From Thermoplasmata archaeon (lineage in GTDB: Archaea > Thermoplasmatota > E2 > UBA202 > JdFR-43), in contig QMSU01000046.1 of assembly GCA_003650975.1 (NCBI GenBank), positions 1 to 7,316 on the forward strand: a stretch of DNA of 7,316 nt, given 5' to 3'. Numbering within the stretch: the first letter of the stretch is position 1; each line of letters opens with the position of its first letter. The position numbers and the translations under genes were made by a program. The notes below the pieces were generated by a model that was not told the origin of the DNA, ran no database searches, and saw nothing but the letters and a program-made list of their open reading frames with translations. Positions 6,050-7,316 of the stretch are shown in pieces.

Positions 6050-6056
6050 TTTATAA
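6050..6056 (+). promoter_or_regulatory. TATA box for rqcH
   Basis: TTTATAA is centred 23 bases upstream of the GTG at 6076. This supports independent, leaderless transcription of rqcH, although only 40 bases separate it from the dehydrogenase stop codon. Confidence 0.5.
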
Positions 6057-6075
6057 GGAGTTAAAAATATAGACT

Positions 6076-7316
6076 GTGAAAGAAGTTCTGGATGTATTTG
6101 ATATTTCGGCAATTGTGCACGAGCTTTCCGGGCTTGCAGGCTCCCATGTCGACAAGGTGTACCAGGATGGCGATGAGATATTTTTGAGACTGAAGGGGGA
6201 AGGCACAAAGGAAATCCTGCTGAAAAACGGTGCATGGCTATGCATGAGTGCCCACAGACGGGAAAGCACAACACATCCTCCCACATTTGCCATGACCATG
6301 AGGAAATACATAGGGAATGGAAGAATTGCCCGCATATATCAGTATGATTGCGACCGCATCATCATTTTTGAAATACAGAAGGAAAGATTATATCGACTCA
6401 TTGTTGAACTGCTTCCAAAGGGAAACGTACTCCTGGTTGATGAGGAGGACACCATCATCTCGCCGCTGTATCACCAGAGATGGGCACACCGTATGATAAA
6501 AAGAGGGGAACGGTACCAGTTCCCTCCCGCCACAAAGAATCCCTATGGCATGACATTCGAACAGTTCACCCTGGAAGTAAAAAAGAGCGGTGAAGTGGTT
6601 CGGGGAATCATTGCCCTCGGCATACCGGGAAAGTGGGCCGAAGAGATATGTGTGAGGGCGGGAATTGAAAAGGAAAAACCGGGGGAGGACATTGATGAGG
6701 AATCCATGGGAAAACTGTACAGGGCGGCGGTGGAAATACTCGAAGATATCAGGGAAGCCCGGTTTACTCCCATGATAGTGAAAGAGAACGGGAAGGAAAT
6801 AGATGTGGTGCCCCTCACCTTCACCATGTACGAGCACCTTGAGAAAGAGACGTTCTCCTCAGTGAATGAGGCATATGATGAATACTATCACCGGGTCATA
6901 AAAAAGGGGGAAGATGCGGAATCCCGGGAGCATCTCACTGAAAAAAAAGAAAAGATTTTGCGCCAGCTCCGGCAGCAGGAGGAGGCCCTCAAGCAGTTCA
7001 TTGAGGAAGAAGAGCGGTATAGAAAGGAAGGAGATGCGCTGTTTGTGAACTACGGGCTGATTGAGGGGGTGCTGAAGGGGGATATACCGCCAAGGAAGTT
7101 GAAATACCCGAAGGCGCTGGTGGAACTCCCGGACGGCACGGAAACCGTTACCGTTGAAATCGATCTCACCAAAAGTGTTCACGAAAACGCCCGGCAGAAA
7201 TACGAGATGAGCAAAAAAATGAGGGAGAAAATCAGAGGTGTTCAGGAGGCAATGGAGGAGACACGAAAAAAACTTTCACATATTCAGGATACACATATCG
7301 AGAAAAGGGTGAAAAA
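6076..7316 (+). CDS. rqcH: RqcH/NEMF ribosome quality-control factor, N-terminal part
   Basis: RqcH (Rqc2/NEMF in eukaryotes, formerly fibronectin-binding protein A-like) binds stalled large ribosomal subunits carrying peptidyl-tRNA. In bacteria and archaea it directs C-terminal alanine-type tails that mark the nascent chain for degradation. The window holds 413 codons before the right edge; full proteins are usually about 550-700 residues. The NFACT-N domain is clear: Val-Asp-Lys-Val-Tyr (25-29), a [12 protein letters not shown] segment (68-79), the functional Asp-Arg pair at 93-94 (equivalent to Asp97-Arg98 in Bacillus and Asp98-Arg99 in yeast) and Pro-Lys-Gly-Asn-Val-Leu-Leu-Val-Asp following it. 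A charged helical stretch from about 275 begins the middle coiled-coil region; the NFACT-R domain is cut off. The GTG start at 6076 is supported by an in-frame TAG at 6070-6072 and a TATA box at the right distance. No frameshift is seen. Confidence 0.93.

Noticed and set aside
6388..7182. Minus-strand open frames opposite rqcH
   Set aside because: The plus-strand frame from 6076 is open to the edge and matches RqcH throughout, so these are shadows.
1..7316. tRNA or rRNA genes, CRISPR repeats, insertion sequences, riboswitches and attachment sites
   Set aside because: None was seen on either strand by eye; genes are contiguous and spacers are short, the longest (404-549) being 146 bases. Structured RNA would need a covariance-model search to exclude fully.

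Overview
The window looks like a stretch of archaeal chromosome with roughly balanced base composition, most plausibly from a Thermoplasmata-like euryarchaeon. Three things point to archaea. There is a GPN-loop GTPase and an archaeal-type RqcH. TATA-like boxes lie about 23-27 bases upstream of five start codons, with no Shine-Dalgarno motif at most of them, which is the pattern of leaderless transcripts. Arg codons are mostly AGA/AGG. The order-level placement is an inference, resting partly on a secreted protein with a gingipain-type (C25) prodomain; such proteins are known from Thermoplasmata. It has not been tested.

Layout. Positions 1-403 (minus) hold the N-terminal 134 residues of a secreted protein with a C25-type propeptide; the rest lies beyond the left edge. 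A 146-base spacer with its promoter follows. Positions 550-1329 (minus) encode a creatininase-family metal-dependent amidohydrolase. Diverging from it across a very short shared promoter is a HycI-type [NiFe]-hydrogenase maturation protease (1359-1796, plus), for which a GTG start is argued. Next, purD (1885-3207) and a GPN-loop GTPase (3209-3979) form a tight two-gene unit. A cysteine-free coiled-coil protein of unknown function (3984-4829, minus) converges on the GTPase with only 4 bases between stop codons. It diverges from an isocitrate/isopropylmalate-family dehydrogenase (4917-6035, plus) across an 87-base double promoter. Positions 6076-7316 (plus) hold the first 413 codons of rqcH, which runs off the right edge.

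How the genes fit together. This is mostly housekeeping: purine synthesis (purD), GPN GTPase (implicated in RNA polymerase assembly in eukaryotes), ribosome-associated quality control (rqcH), central carbon or amino-acid metabolism (the dehydrogenase) and hydrogenase maturation (hycI). No phage, transposon, CRISPR, toxin-antitoxin or rRNA/tRNA gene was seen. I do not see a new multi-gene system. The points most worth a second look are the start-codon and promoter architecture, altered active-site motifs in the creatininase, GTPase and dehydrogenase, and the uncharacterised coiled-coil protein.
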